Source: Gracilaria gracilis (Eukaryota > Rhodophyta > Florideophyceae > Gracilariales > Gracilariaceae). From it: a stretch of DNA of 64,000 bases. The DNA lies in NCBI GenBank assembly GCA_030374805.1, contig JARGSG010000197.1, positions 1,240,001-1,304,000 of the forward strand, written 5' to 3'. Shown here piece after piece: positions 1 to 12,175 of this stretch. The number at the start of each line of letters is the position of its first letter. Positions within the stretch are counted from its first letter, which is position 1. Made by a program: the position numbers and the translations under genes. Under the pieces are notes generated by a model. That model ran no database searches. It worked only from the letters and a program-made list of their open reading frames with translations, and was not told the origin of the DNA.

Positions 1-49
1 ACACGGACGGAGTCGGTGCGGATAGGTTGCGGGACACATCGGGGCTGGT

Positions 50-718
50 TCACACTTCGTTGGTAGAGCAATACAAGTCCGATCGGCGATGAACAGGGAC
101 GTCAAAGAACTCGACGTTATGCCAACTGTACAGGAACCCATGGGACGCTCGGATTCTCGCCTCCGTTGCGGTATTACTTCCCCACCGTTGACGGTCCAGC
201 CAGTACAACTTGTCGTACGGCGGTTCGAACATCACCAACCCAAGCGCATTCATGTCCTTCTCGGGAAAGCCCGCATCGGATGAGCAGCGATGGAACAAAC
301 GCTGCAACGCATCCTGATAGATCTTCTCCTCCGGACAGCGCAGTTATAACATGTCGCTCCGCCCGTAGGTCTCTTCACTCTTCCGTTCGGTCACACCAGG
401 CAGGTGGTTCCAGCGGGCTTGCCAAGCTTCGATGCTTGTCCGTTTCGGATTGCGAGTCGCCATATCTCGCATCGGTAGCGCCGTCGGAATCGACGCGAAG
501 CGCTCGCCGTCGAAGAACCCCTTCTGGACGTATTCCGTGACGGATAGCGGGACCTGCTTCCTCCGGCGAGGAGCGGTAAGATCGCGACGGAAGCGATGGT
601 CATACTTCTGACCAGGTGACGGGACCGAACGGAAAGGTGTCGACGGTGTACTAGAGCCGCTCGGATTCGGCGCCATTGCGTGCGTGGGGGTGGATACGGA
701 GTGAACCGACTCGGGCAT
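50..718 (-). pseudogene. Degenerate hypothetical reading frame
   Basis: A minus-strand frame starts at an ATG at 718 and stays open to 50 except for one in-frame TAA at 344-346. The first ~124 codons are rich in Ser, Pro and Arg. The second part (~98 codons before position 50) is richer in aromatic and acidic residues, with a PYDKLYWLD stretch. I do not recognise a family. The DNA under that stretch (206-219) shares 14 bases with 4648-4661 on the other strand, inside another degenerate frame, so the two may be remnants of one unknown mobile family. A chance open frame cannot be excluded. Confidence 0.3.
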
Positions 719-1291
719 GTCACCGCTTGGCTGGCGCTCTTATAGGGGGAGGTGAACACGACAAAGCGGTACTTGAGGTATTACCGACCGTTTGGAATCG
801 CCACGATGACTATGTCATCTTACAGGCACCGCGCGAACGAAATGTCAGTGCTGACCAATTTATTTTTATTGGAGGATCAAAAATTGACGTTCCGCCACCC
901 ACTTCACACGAGATACACTATACACTCGCTTCGTCGTTGCGTCGCATCGCGTACAATTCGTACGGTCGCTTGCCTGTACGGTCACAATGAGCACTGACGG
1001 TCGTTCGACCGCCAGCCCATTTACGAAGGAGGACCACCGATTCGGACACGGCGTACCCGCACAGACACGCGTTCGACCGCTAGGGGATCATCCGCCGTAC
1101 GCTCTCCGTCGAGACGTGCGGCGCGCGCCAACACGCGTACCCGCCGGACGTTCTCATTCGAGACGAACCGCACGGAAAGACACGGATACATGCACGCCTT
1201 CGCTTCCGTCAGTACCTGTCTTCACGCCCACTCGTACGTAACACGGCAAGCGTCCCCAACGGTTCCGTCCGTATGGTGTCACCTCCACTTA

Positions 1292-1337
1292 GGAAATCGG
1301 GCATGGCTTCGCCCCGCCCTTCCCGGGCAAGTTTTCC
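1292..1337. repeat. Hairpin-forming 46-bp repeat, copy A
   Basis: The core ATGGCTTCGCCCCGCC is flanked by partly complementary arms beginning GGAAA and ending TTTTCC. Copy B at 1727-1773 has nearly the same core and better paired arms. Confidence 0.7.
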
Positions 1338-1726
1338 GAAAGTGGACGTTGTGGCTTCCCTTAACCCCGTACGGACTCCACGCATGCGTGCCGCGTGCTA
1401 CCGCACGGATGACGCCAAGTGCAGACCTCGCGGTGGGCGGGGCTAACGACTTCGAAGCCCCGCCGGGCACGCTCCGTGTGGCGACCGTCGTGGATGCCCC
1501 ACGGGACTAGATGCATATTTCCGATCGGATTTGAGCGTACGCGGGGCCGAGCACGTTGACGGTACTCGAACGAGTGCCTACGGTCTGCACAGTTATAACG
1601 GTTGCGCACGCCCGGGACCACGCCTCGAGCGGCATCGATCTCTCGTTCGCGCACCAGTACGTTTCGTTCCGCTCGGCTTGGGTCTTTACCACACGTACTC
1701 AAGGCCTTTTTCTTCGCTCCCGCTCC

Positions 1727-1773
1727 GGAAATTTTGGCATGGCTTCGCCCCGCCCTTTCCGCGCAAAATTTCC
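1727..1773. repeat. Hairpin-forming 47-bp repeat, copy B
   Basis: The arms GGAAATTTTG and CAAAATTTCC are perfect 10-bp inverted repeats around the same GC-rich core as copy A, 435 bp away. This could be a tiny fold-back element; its function is unknown. Confidence 0.7.
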
Positions 1774-1877
1774 GAACGGACACTATAGCGCCCTCTCAAC
1801 CATACGGACATAGGCGTAGCGACTTGGCGACGCTACGCGGCGCTCCGAGGGCGGAGCGCAAGTGAAGGAGGGGGATC

Positions 1878-2423
1878 TGTAGTATAGTGGGCCCGAGTTG
1901 GTGCATAGTGTATCCGATCGGCCGTTCACGTACAAAGGGGTACTGCACGATGGGCTGGTGCAGTGGTACCGCCACGTGTACGATTTGGTGATCAAGTGCC
2001 GGACGGGTTGGCACAGCGTACAAGTTGGCCACGTGTACGGACTTGGTGGTGACAATGCAAATTAGACCGATCGTACAGTAGTTAGTAATGGGGCCCAGAC
2101 CCGATATTTAGTTGTAGTTCGGATCTCCCAAGGCCCCCAATCGTAAACGATAAGCATCTTCTGCCGAACGTCTTCTTCGTTAGTTTTCACTCACGATAGA
2201 CCGCACGGCTACTTCTTTATTGGGTTTCTCAGACCGTTCGTACCCTTCCGCACGTTCCTGTACGTGCCTGGTGATACCAATCGTCCACTCTCCCCTCGAC
2301 CACCCGGTGCTTCCGCCCCTTCCCTCCGCTCGGATTCATTACAGTCACAAGACTGTACGCTACCGCCGCTCCCGCCTCAAGACCGCTTCGGACTCTCTCC
2401 CTTTTTGTGCAATATACCACACA
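1878..2423 (+). repeat. 0.55-kb dispersed repeat, copy 1
   Basis: This stretch matches 9953-10479 in inverted orientation over its whole length, with many mismatches. Both copies end in related termini close to TGTGTRGTATARTG, in inverted orientation, which suggests a small non-autonomous DNA transposon. Copy 1 begins TGTAGTATAGTG and ends TATACCACACA. Similarity stops abruptly at both ends. I found no convincing target-site duplication. Its right end lies directly beside the truncated transposase at 2437. Confidence 0.75.
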
Positions 2424-2436
2424 AACCCAAGTACAT

Positions 2437-3000
2437 TTAACTGGTACTTTCGTTACGATTATATGGAACTACCAGCGTGCCACTCCCAAGAAACCCCATG
2501 TCCGCCATACCATGTTGTATGTGAGACAGAAAGGCGTTAGGATCTCGGTATGTCTCGGAGAATATATACATATTTCGGTCATTATCAGTTACGTTGTCGG
2601 ATATCTCAACCCGAATGAAACGTCCGAATGGATCACAGTAAACTAAGATAGACCATGCATGCGCCTCTTTATACCCATCGCAAGATCGCTCTTGCTCCGA
2701 GTTCTGTCCAGGTCTCCAGCGTCGATTTTTGTTCCTATCGCCAAAGAAGAAGAACTTTGGGAACCCAATAATAAGGCCTTCCATTTGCGCCCTCTGTTCC
2801 TCGTCTAGCCATTTGATTAGTCTTGGTTCATTTTCATCGAGGAACTTATATGAATCATATAGAACATGAAGAAGGTAATTTGACACTGTTCCCGGGGAAA
2901 CACCGTATCTATGCCCCATCCGATCTACACCGACGCCTCCTTTGTTAGAGCCACCAAACATATCAAGAACCATGAAAAACATCTCACGTGTTTCTAGTCT
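2437..3000 (-). pseudogene. Truncated DDE transposase (DDE_Tnp_4 / Harbinger-like)
   Basis: A minus-strand frame of ~181 codons reads like the central part of a PIF/Harbinger-type (DDE_Tnp_4) transposase. It has a helix-turn-helix-like YGVSPGTVSNYLL, then RRWRPGQNSEQE, GYKEAHAW, DPFGRF and ADMGFLGSGTLVVPYNRNE. The Asp in FFFFGDRNK and the Asp in ADMGF fit the first two catalytic acids. The frame ends at 2437, before the region that should carry the catalytic Glu, and the 0.55-kb repeat begins 13 bp beyond. The upstream part (about 3001-3300) shows only broken frames. The enzyme is therefore dead. Family assignment is from motifs only. Confidence 0.65.
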
Positions 3001-4580
3001 TCTACGACGCGGTATAAGCGTTTGACGGAGGTGCTGGTCTCGGATGCCAAAGAGTTGCTGTAGTTGCTCAGAAATAAGTTTATGGAGCTCGTCGAATGCC
3101 TTGTAGACATATGAGCTGTTTTACTGAACAGGGATACATCGGGGTCTTGATCGCGTATATTTTGGTATAGATGCCGCAAAAAACGCTTCGCATAAAGAGG
3201 TTTAGATCCTGTGACTGGATTTTTTCGTCCCGGATGATGACAAATAATGCCCGCCGGGTGTTGATGCTCATCTGTGTCCGATGCCTTAGTCAACATTGCT
3301 CCTTACAGTACTACAGCTTTTCCATGTGTCGCGGTTTGCTGCATCTGTTCAAAAAGCAGAAGTTGCAGGAGAACTTTCTCTCCGAGTCCAATGCTGCGAG
3401 AGCTCTACGACGGTGGTGATAGAGCTGGCAACCATTCAAACTTAGTACAAAATAATAACAATGTGGCGCAAAACCCTGGTAGGGAGAAAGCACACGAAGG
3501 TGTTCGGGGCCTTTCTTTAGAAATAGTGGCGCGGCAAACAGAAACACCTGTGGCGAGTGCGCTAGCCGGGTGTAAGACCGGTACTCACCGTCTCGACGAG
3601 CTAACAGGCATAGAAACCAAGAATTCGGATCTATACGGCGACGGAGTTGGTGATGACGTCACAGAAGTGGAACGAGAACACACGGTAGTGGGGACACGGA
3701 CCGCGACTAGCAAGGCCACGATTAAGGCCAAGACAGGACAAAGAGAGCGAAACCGGCATGCGGGGGAGCGATACCTGTACAATACGGTCGAAGAACACAA
3801 ACACATACGTGGTGAAAAGGACACATTGACGGTGGACACGCTGGAAGCTCCACGAGGTGGGTGACTAGTTGTGCGCAAGGAATCGGCTCTCCGCGAGGAG
3901 TTTGCCGAGTACCAGGGGTTCCTGAGTCAGAGCCGAACAACTCGGTTGTTCGCGTTTACTTGCCCGGGATGGCCCGAAATCCCCAAGTCATATACTATGG
4001 CGCTGGCCATTCGACTGTAAGGTCGTGCACTAAATAAAATAAATTATATCTAGAAGTTTCCCTACGGAGGATGCCATGCACAGACATATGTGTATTATTT
4101 GTACTCATCCTACCAAGGGTGCCAAGGTCCAGTTTGGATGCCATCATCCTGTACGAAGTATTCAATATCTCCTCAAATAGAGAGCCAAGTGCTACCATCA
4201 CTGATGAGGTATATAGGGCTCGTAAAAACGGCTAAGTACCGCGAGTGGCGTTGCTCTCCATAACCCTCTTCTTAGGCGAGAGCAAGAGCTTGCAGGGACG
4301 TCAATGGCACGACGCCGGCAGGATAAAAGAGCAAACCGCCATGAGCGAGACTGCCTTTCCCACTCGGAGCAACAACGCATCACTTGTGACAGTTGACTCA
4401 TCTTATTGAGAAGCTTCTCCTCTCGTGCAGAGTGCATCGTCATTGAACAACGATCCTCTTTCCGCTCTCGCGATGCTATATCCAAATCCCCTTGGAAAAC
4501 TTCCCAATTCGGGTTATCTCATCGGCTTCCAAACAGCGCTGTTGCTGCCTGGTAGCAACTTCAAGTAACAAACCGCACCA
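3001..4580. other. No clear gene; possible transposase 5' remnants
   Basis: Short minus-strand pieces between 3000 and 3300 may be the broken N-terminal part of the adjacent transposase. A 196-codon plus-strand frame (3274-3864) has no ATG at its start and no recognisable motif. Nothing else is supportable. Confidence 0.4.
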
Positions 4581-5530
4581 ATGATGGTTCTCTCCGCTAC
4601 AGGCGTTACAGCTACGACGACAACGCCGGCGGCGTTCACGTGGCCGTCGTACGACAAGTTGGTCGATATCGATTCACGGGCCGAACCGGGCAGGTACCGG
4701 AGTGCTCCGTGGTTTCACCCTACTCAGGTACCAAATGAGGCGCTCACCGAGCAGTATGCCGGGGGAAACGTGCTTCTCTCTGGTGATCTCTCTATTTTGG
4801 TAACGATGTCTTTCGAGTGGAGGAATCGTTTCAACGTGTCTGCGCGCGTGCAGGTCCGCCAACGTGGTGGGAGCAACGCCCACGCTCAAGTGAGGATGGC
4901 CGACTCGCTTACCAGCGGTTATATCGAACACCGTCAGAGTACACGGTTCTGGAAGAGTACCATTTCGATGTGCCCTTTTTCCGCACACAAAGAGAGATTG
5001 GCTATAGTGACCGCCTGGCGGAACTTGCGCCGCGCATCCCGGAACACGGCAGAGCATTCCAGTTCAACCAAGATTACTTGTGCTGGGTACGTCCGTTTTT
5101 GAGAGCTGAGTTCCGGTACCTCCGTCGTTTCCCGGGATCAACCTTCCTGCAGATGATCCGCTTCGGGCGTCGTGTCCGAACCCGACTCGAGTGTATGATG
5201 CCGTATCAGAACGTGGACGCTGAACGGATCCGACTGCAGTACACCCGTGGGCGCCCCACCCCTCTACAGAGGTTCTGGACCCTCTACAAGGCTTGCCGTG
5301 GAGGTTACATCGAGCTTCCACCCAGCATCTCCTGCATTGGTAGCAGAATCTGTACCAATCCGTACTCCGTGGGGTGGTCTGTCGTGGTAACGGAATGGGT
5401 TGCCCGCGCAGCGGCATATCTTCTTTGCGAAGCGTATGACCAGTATCGACTGTGGTTCTTTCCTCCACGGGTTCGTACGGGAATCCATTATTTGGAGCTC
5501 TTCCTAGTGCTGGGAGGTGCTGGAAACTAA
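4581..5530 (+). pseudogene. Degenerate hypothetical frames, unknown family
   Basis: Two overlapping plus-strand frames follow each other: an ATG frame 4581-5102 (173 codons), then a shifted frame open to 5530. Together they could be one protein interrupted by a frameshift near 4900-4950. The first contains TWPSYDKLVDIDSRAEP, which shares a 14-base DNA word with the degenerate frame at 50-718 (opposite strand). The second is Arg- and aromatic-rich. No family is recognised. A minus-strand frame covers 5064-5654, so the coding strand is uncertain. Confidence 0.25.
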
Positions 5531-5954
5531 CAGGAGGCACTCTCCATGTTAGATTGAATGTACCACGTCGACTGGAACGCAGTATAATTTCAATGGAGTC
5601 GCCGCCAAAATGGTAACAATCCTTCCGATCGGCCCGCTCCGGAACCCCGAACACCGTAAGAGGTTGATTACAGTTTATACGATCGGTGGAAACAGTCGTT
5701 CATCAGTAGATTGCAGGCCACCGCTCGCCGGAATGCCAAAATGATGGTACCACCAGTCATCCGAGAGGATACATCATCACGGATGGTTACTTTCATCCGT
5801 ACGAAGACGGGGATTGTCCTTGTTCTCGGAATGATAGTTTATTATGCTAGATCGGTAGTTGCACATCATCGGTGGACCGATGAAGAGCCATGCCGTCTCG
5901 ATCCGCTCCCCAGCCTAGGCGGCCGCCAAAGAATTAAATAAATTTATTTATGCA
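5531..5954. other. No gene seen
   Basis: Only short frames without motifs. An AT-rich 15-bp stretch (AATTAAATAAATTTA) at about 5933-5947 precedes the fold-back structure. Confidence 0.4.
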
Positions 5955-6152
5955 GGGACAGCGGTCCAAAGCGGAGTGCCATTCCTTCGGTGCACCGATA
6001 AAGCGCCACGCCACCGCGGTACGCTTTCCAGGCGGGCCAGCTGCCAAGAACGTAATTAGTTTTATTCCTGCATGGACAACGGCCCGAGGAAGGGTGGCGC
6101 TTATTTGGTGCACCACTGGCACTCCATCTCGCTCCGGTCCGCTTTTTATCCT
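5955..6152. repeat. Imperfect fold-back (inverted repeat) structure
   Basis: The left arm (about 5955-6015: GCGGTCC, GGAGTGCCA, GGTGCACC, AAAGCGCCAC) returns in inverted order in the right arm (about 6090-6152: GTGGCGCTT, GGTGCACC, TGGCACTCC, GGTCCGC). The arms are around 60 bp and roughly 70% complementary by eye, with about 75 bp between them. It looks like an old MITE or fold-back element. Confidence 0.5.
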
Positions 6153-6980
6153 TTGCTAGTTTCTTTCTTTTTGATATAGACAGCACGGTGGGATTCAAGA
6201 AGGATAAAAGCATGTGAAACAAAGCGTGGACTCACGGAAGTGCGGGAAGAGGCGCCTTGAGTGTATGGTTTCGGACATATAAAATAGATTTAACAGTATT
6301 TATTGTGATTATTCGTCCCGCCGCGTGACTGATAGAGGTGACATGCTGATATTAAAAGTTGTTGATTCCTACATCAGAACATATTGTACCCCATCCAATC
6401 GTACTTCAGTCAGTAGAGCCCACGAATTTTTCAGATCGATAGCGATGTGTTAGCAATCGGGAAAATGTGCCCGCTGGCAAACTTCGAGTTTCAAGTTGGG
6501 AATATGTAACGTTAGAAGAGCTCTGCGATAAGTAGTACAAGTACTGGTAGTTGTAGATAATGAGTGTAGCTCACCATGACACATTTTTGCCACGTGTTAC
6601 TTGGAGCGTGGCAGACGGTATTAGGTTATTAAGAAGTACAGGTGGACCTACTTATGTACCTCTGCCTCTCCGCAACGCACTAGTTACGGTTGAGCGTGTT
6701 CATCTCGATCTGAACTTCGCCATTTGTTGAGTGTCTCTACTAGGTTTGAAAGTGTCTGTACTCTTCGCGCATACCTCGATTGCGCTTGTTGCTACCAACC
6801 GATTCTTCTCCGCGTGACCGCTGGTACGTATTCTCGCTCCTAATCTTCATTACTATAACGACCATGTCGTAGGACTAAAGGCCGCAGTAACGACCTCTTG
6901 CACCTATCCCGCGTTTCGAAGCGACGAGGGTAGTGTTCAAGTGTTTTAGTGTTAACGGGAGGACAGAGAGAAAGGATCAA
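6153..6980. other. No gene seen
   Basis: No frame of useful length or motif on either strand. Confidence 0.5.
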
Positions 6981-8608
6981 CGAGACATAAGGAAACCAGT
7001 AGGGTGAAGAGTGCTTCTCTTTTGAGTCTTTTGAAGGCCCCGATCGTTATTAGCTTCGAAAAAAAGAAGAGAACTATTTAGATTCGGTTGAAGGATAAGA
7101 TGTTGTACCGAGATACAAGTTGGGTTACTTGTAAGGAAGTTGAGGCCTCGGAGAGGAGAAACTACTTTGTCCTTCGAACTGTTAAACGGTTTGTCCCATG
7201 GTGTTGTTGAAGATTTCCAATTATCAAGTGAGGAGAGCCTTTCCAGTTTCTTGGAAGTTAACGAAGTCTAACTTGCCTGCTTCGAAGTTTTGGTTCTGGG
7301 TTCGATGAGAAGGGGATGGTGTACAGGGAGTTCCCATCAGGAGATGGTGCATCTGGAGCACGGATGTTAGAAAAAGAGGTTCTGGTGGAGATAAAGGAGA
7401 AATCTTATGCTTTCGAGATGTCGGCGCAGTAGCTCACGTTGATCAGGTGACAATGGCCAAGAACGCCATGTGCATCATGGAAGGGGTGGGTGGATTGAAT
7501 GAAGTTGGAAAGTATCCAAGAAGGGTGAGGGTTCGCTGATACATTTGAAATTGAACCAATAAAAGAAGTTGAGGAGTGTGATGTGAAGGGTTATCCGGTG
7601 ATGAAAGAAGCTTTGAGGGAGATGGACGACCTGTCGGAGAATGTTTGGCGGAAGCCGATGAAGAAGTCGATACCACTGGTGTTATGGAAGGGCCAGACGC
7701 ATGATTCATTTGACGACTACATGATTGCGTGTTTTGAGGCTCTCACAGTCTCTTTTTCAAGGAAGGAAGCCTTACAGAGAGCTAAAATGGGAGACCTGGG
7801 GGAGCTTGTTTGGGGGTCACGGAGAAAGAAGATGTTGTCCATGTTTTCGGGTTTTAGTTGTGGTTCAAGCACTTGGAATGCATCCTTTCCGATGATGGTA
7901 GCTGTTAATTGTATCTTTGGCTCGTGAACAGTGGGTGGTTGAGACCAATGCTGCTGTCTCGGTGTTGAGAGAGGTTATGTTGACGCTCGACAAACTGGGT
8001 AGTGGGGTAGACGGTGTTCTGGAAAGCGGATTTGGGGAAGTAGGAGTCGTGGGAGAGGGAGATGAGTTCTTCTGCCTTGCGATGGCCGAGGGTAGAAGCG
8101 ATGAAAAATATGTACCAAACCATTTGTTCGAGGTGGAAGTTGTTGAGTAGAGGTGTAGAATGGGAGAGGGAGCATCCAAGTGGTGCGGGCGATATGGTAG
8201 TCATCTTAGGTTTGGGGGGAGAGGGAGAGCCGTCGCTTTAGAAGTCGTCGTCGGCGATAAGGACATTGTCGGGAGGGCGATTGGTGGGAGGAGGTGGAGG
8301 TGGTGGTACGAGTTAGGGGATGAACTTGTTACACTTTGTGCGTGGGGGAAAGTGAAGGGCGCCACCACCGAGCGAGAGAAAACGCTTTTTGACGGTGATA
8401 CGGTTGGAGCTTCTAATTTGGTGCTTTTGAATGGTGGAGATAGTGCGAGCGAAGAAGGAGCAGCCTTCGAGACAGCCGTTAGGCATGGCGGGGAGTGGTG
8501 TGGGGCTGTTGGGGAAAAGGCGTGGTACGTGGCGGGGAGCTTAATATGGCGCACGGAGGTTGGGACAAAGTGGTGGGGATGAATGCATGTTATGTGAAGG
8601 CGTTTCAA
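6981..8608. other. Purine-rich plus strand, no confident gene
   Basis: The plus strand is markedly rich in G and A through this stretch, so minus-strand frames are Ser/Pro/Thr/His-rich and plus-strand frames Gly/Glu-rich. The longest frames are 8160-8582 (+), 8201-8608 (-), 7583-7927 (+) and 7905-8204 (-). A minus-strand segment reading WYIFFIASTLGHRKAEELI is somewhat protein-like. It may be an eroded minus-strand gene, but no family is recognised. Confidence 0.35.
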
Positions 8609-9604
8609 TTGTGACAGAATAAATGGCTCATATGAGAGGTGTTAAATAGATGCACTATATACCTGAAGAGATTTTCTATTTTCATAGGTTTCTGTTCTTC
8701 TAATCGTATTCCATAAGTGGCTATCTATGTCTGTATATCCCTATTCGCCGCCCTTAGTTTTAAATATGTACCCCTCACACACTTACGTTGTGTTCGGAAA
8801 CTATAATGAACGGAAGTAACATGCTAGTTGATCTTCCATCCAAACCAACAATGATGGAAGAAATGTGAATATTTCTTTCCACGCAAATTAGCACCAGTGA
8901 AAGTATGGGAATATTTTCGGAAATTAAGCACTTCCAAATTTGGATAAATTCACCGGTTTTTCGATCATTTTAATTGGGTCATTTTTGACTCCGAAACTAG
9001 CATTCCGATAACACCGACGTATTCATCGTCTGAAAAACTGATTACAAGGTTTAGTGGGTGAGAATTGTTGTAGAAGATGAGAAAGGCGGTTGGACAGGGC
9101 GATGATCGGTGAAAATTACCCAATCTTTGATCATACTTTACCTGAAGAGGAACACTTTTTTGACTTTGTGATAAGTAACTTGCGCTGGTATTAGGTTAAT
9201 ATAGTTTAAGGTTTGGTGGCGCAAGTTTCATTAAGAAGAAAACCAGTGGATGCAAAATTTTAAGACATCCGTTTTCTTTTGGAATGGACAACAAATGGTA
9301 ATGTAGGCATCAATAATTGAGAGCGGATTAACAAAACCTCAAACAGTAAAGTGAACCATTTGGCGCCATTTTTAGTGCCAACCACCGCCAGAAATCGAAC
9401 TCCTATTCTTCTAAGTCCTCCCACCGCGAAACCATTTGAACTTGGCGCTCTTTCTGTTGCAAACGCAGAGCGCTCAATGCCCGAAATGGTATCCATTGCC
9501 TATAAAAGCAGATGTGAGGAACCGAATTGAGACTAAAAGCTTCACCAACCTCGAGACGGCTGTGGCTCTTCTGCCCTCGTCACTTGCTTACATTTCTTCG
9601 GACA
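8609..9604. other. No gene seen; AT-rich spacer
   Basis: AT-rich sequence before the pogo-like pseudogene. Some of it is probably the 5' non-coding part of that transposon; its outer end was not found. Confidence 0.45.
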
Positions 9605-9952
9605 ATGTTTGACGCCACACCACTGCAACGGGCAGTCTCCCAGTACCTCAATGAGCCCACACTCTCATTTAAAGAGGCCAGTCTCCGCCATGGTATCAAG
9701 ATATCCAAATTATACTCTGCCTGGCACTGATGGTGTGATCATCAACCAGAATCTCAAACAACACGCCCAGAAAATGTTCATCTTACGCTTCATCTCCCCG
9801 GTCGCCCTACAAGGTTTACCGAAGACGAAGAAGAGACTTTGGCCTACAATATACCCTCCATTGCTGCCAACAATATCTCTTTAACCATACATGGTATTTT
9901 TCAGTTAGCGGAGCATATTGTTGCTTTTCTGCCTCCCACTACTCGCCCTTAG

Positions 9953-10479
9953 TGTGTGGTATAATGCAGAAAAAGAGAGAGAGTCCAAAGCGGCCTTGAG
10001 ACTGGAGTGGCGGCAGCGTACAGTCATGTGACTGTAATGATTCCGAACGGTGAGGGAGGGCGGAAGCAACGGGCAGTCGAAGGGATAGTGGACGGTCGGT
10101 ATCACCCAGCGCCTACAGGTTTGCGCAAAAGGGTACGAACAATCTGAGAAACCTTAGTAAAATTATCGTGCGGTCCATCGTTAGAGCAAGCTGGCGAGGA
10201 AGACGTTCGGCAGAAGATGCTTGTCGTTTACGATTAGGGCCTCGGGAGATCCGAGTTACAACAAAATATTGGGCCTGGGCCCCCTAATGGCTACTATACG
10301 ATCGGTCTAATTTGCCTTGTCAATACCCAACATGCACATGTGTCCAAATTGCAGGCTGTGCCAATCCTTCCGGCACTCGATCCCCAGATCGTACACACCG
10401 GCCCACCGTGCACTACCCTTTGTAAATGAACGGCTAATCGGATACGCTGCGCACAAACTCCGGCCCACTATACTACACA
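9953..10479 (-). repeat. 0.55-kb dispersed repeat, copy 2 (inverted relative to copy 1)
   Basis: This matches 1878-2423 in reverse orientation, recognisable by shared blocks such as TACAGTCA-TGACTGTA and the GAACG-TCTTC region. It begins TGTGTGGTATAATG and ends CACTATACTACACA, giving imperfect 14-bp terminal inverted repeats. It sits between the DNA-binding and DDE parts of the pogo-like transposase, so it inserted into that gene. No clear target-site duplication is visible. Confidence 0.75.
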
Positions 10480-11748
10480 GTGCTCCAAGCCATCGTCCCG
10501 CCTATCCACAACATTGGTTAGTACGTTCGTCAAGCGCTATCCGTCGTTGAAGTTGAAATCTGTGCAAATCGTGGAACACAAACGGGTTAAGACCATGACC
10601 AAAGAAAACGATGGGGAACATATATACCGGATGAAAGCGCCGATGAAACGTTAGGGCATTGGTTTCGTTGAGCAACTGTTTAACGTGAGTCCAGCATATC
10701 ATTCACAAAGATGGATGGCTGCTCGCTCCGTAAGGCGGTTGGACCGGCTGATCGAACCCTCGTTCAGATAGATGCTGGCACCCGTGGAAACCTGGACCAT
10801 GTCACGATCATGGCTGTAGTGAATGCCACCGGGCAAAAGCTCAAGCTCATTGTCGTGTATTCCAGGAAGCAGGCACGATTTAGCAGAGTGAATGAGAATT
10901 ACGAGACACTTCATGACTACCTACCGTCCTGTTACTTGTATCATCGTGTGCCAGCCTGTGTTAACAGCGAAATTTTCTTTGACTGGGCCAAACAATTTGC
11001 GGCCGAAACCGAGCACATTTGGGAAGCAGGAGGAAGCATATTGCTCATATTTGGACGGTATGCGGCTCATATTCAGTACAAAACATTACTCCTCTTGAAA
11101 GAGAATTGCATTTTGGTTGACGGACTCCCAGCCCACACCTCCCATGTTCTCTGACCTCTTGATATCGGCGTCTTCTCTCCCTTCAAATCATTCTTGCAGA
11201 GAATGACTCACGCTGTTGGTCGTATAAATACGACACTTGACGTATTCGAAGCTGCCTGCTGCATTACTAAAGCTTATGAAGAAGGCGAAACCAGGCGTAA
11301 TAATGAGAAAAAGTTTCATGCTTCGGGAGCTTGGGTTATGTCTGCTGGTTCAGCTAGTATTGAGCCATTGATGGAGAAGTGCTTAAAACCAGATGAACCT
11401 GGGCCCGTGAAGAAACTCATACAAAGCTTCGAGTCGAAGTCGAGAACGTTTTTGCGCTCCGTTAATGTTGAATCAAATGAAACCATCCGAATCAACACAA
11501 CTTTGGGAGCACATTTTACGAAGGACGATGTTGCAGATGCGTTAAAGGTTCGCGAAAGCCGTCGTATGGTCCGAAACAATCGTACGGATGGCGGCGATGT
11601 GGTGACCGCAGAAAAAAGATCTTCAAATTCGAGTGAAGGGCTTACAACGGAACGCGGATCGAGAGACACTGGCATAGCTCAGTCATTTTGTGAGCTTAGC
11701 TCCGCAGCGCGCAATTCGCCTGCAGAGATTGACAAACCCGTACCGTGT

Positions 11749-12135
11749 TGTTGACTAGTATTCGAGAACAGACTGAAACAGTTCAGAAATGTTCGGAGCA
11801 AAGCATGCAAAGAGAAAGGGCACACCCGATGATTCGATCTTCATCTGGGTTGCTTTCCTGTGATTGGGAAGCTTTTATAGTGGCCCTTTGCCATCATCAG
11901 CTTGTGTGCTGATCTGGCAAATTAAGAACTATGACAATAGATGTAGTGCTTGTCCATGGCAAAGAACGTTGCACAGAGTACTTATCGCAAACAGCGTTAT
12001 ACTCGCAGACGTGATTGGAAATACCCGAAAACATGTCGAACTGCATTTGCGAGCTACAACAATTTGCATTGCTGTACACTCCAATGGGAGCATTTGCACA
12101 ATCAGCGCAACAGCGCATATGAACGTTATGCAACA
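11749..12135 (-). repeat. 3' LTR (left copy) of gypsy element
   Basis: 387 bp; aligns without gaps to 16832-17218. The left flank CGTGT is the target duplication. It is the 3' LTR because the element reads on the minus strand. Confidence 0.92.
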
Positions 12136-12175
12136 GCGCCCCGTTATTGTTAAGATGAAAACGTGAACAATAACT

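Larger units (their letters stand above)
719..1877. other. No gene seen; degenerate sequence with hairpin repeats
   Basis: No frame here carries a motif I recognise. The stretch is rich in CGTACG-like words and holds two copies of a 46-47 bp hairpin-forming repeat, described separately. Confidence 0.5.

Noticed and set aside
3274-3864. 196-codon plus-strand frame
   Set aside because: Begins with GTG, lacks motif and composition of a real protein; partly antisense to transposase remnants.
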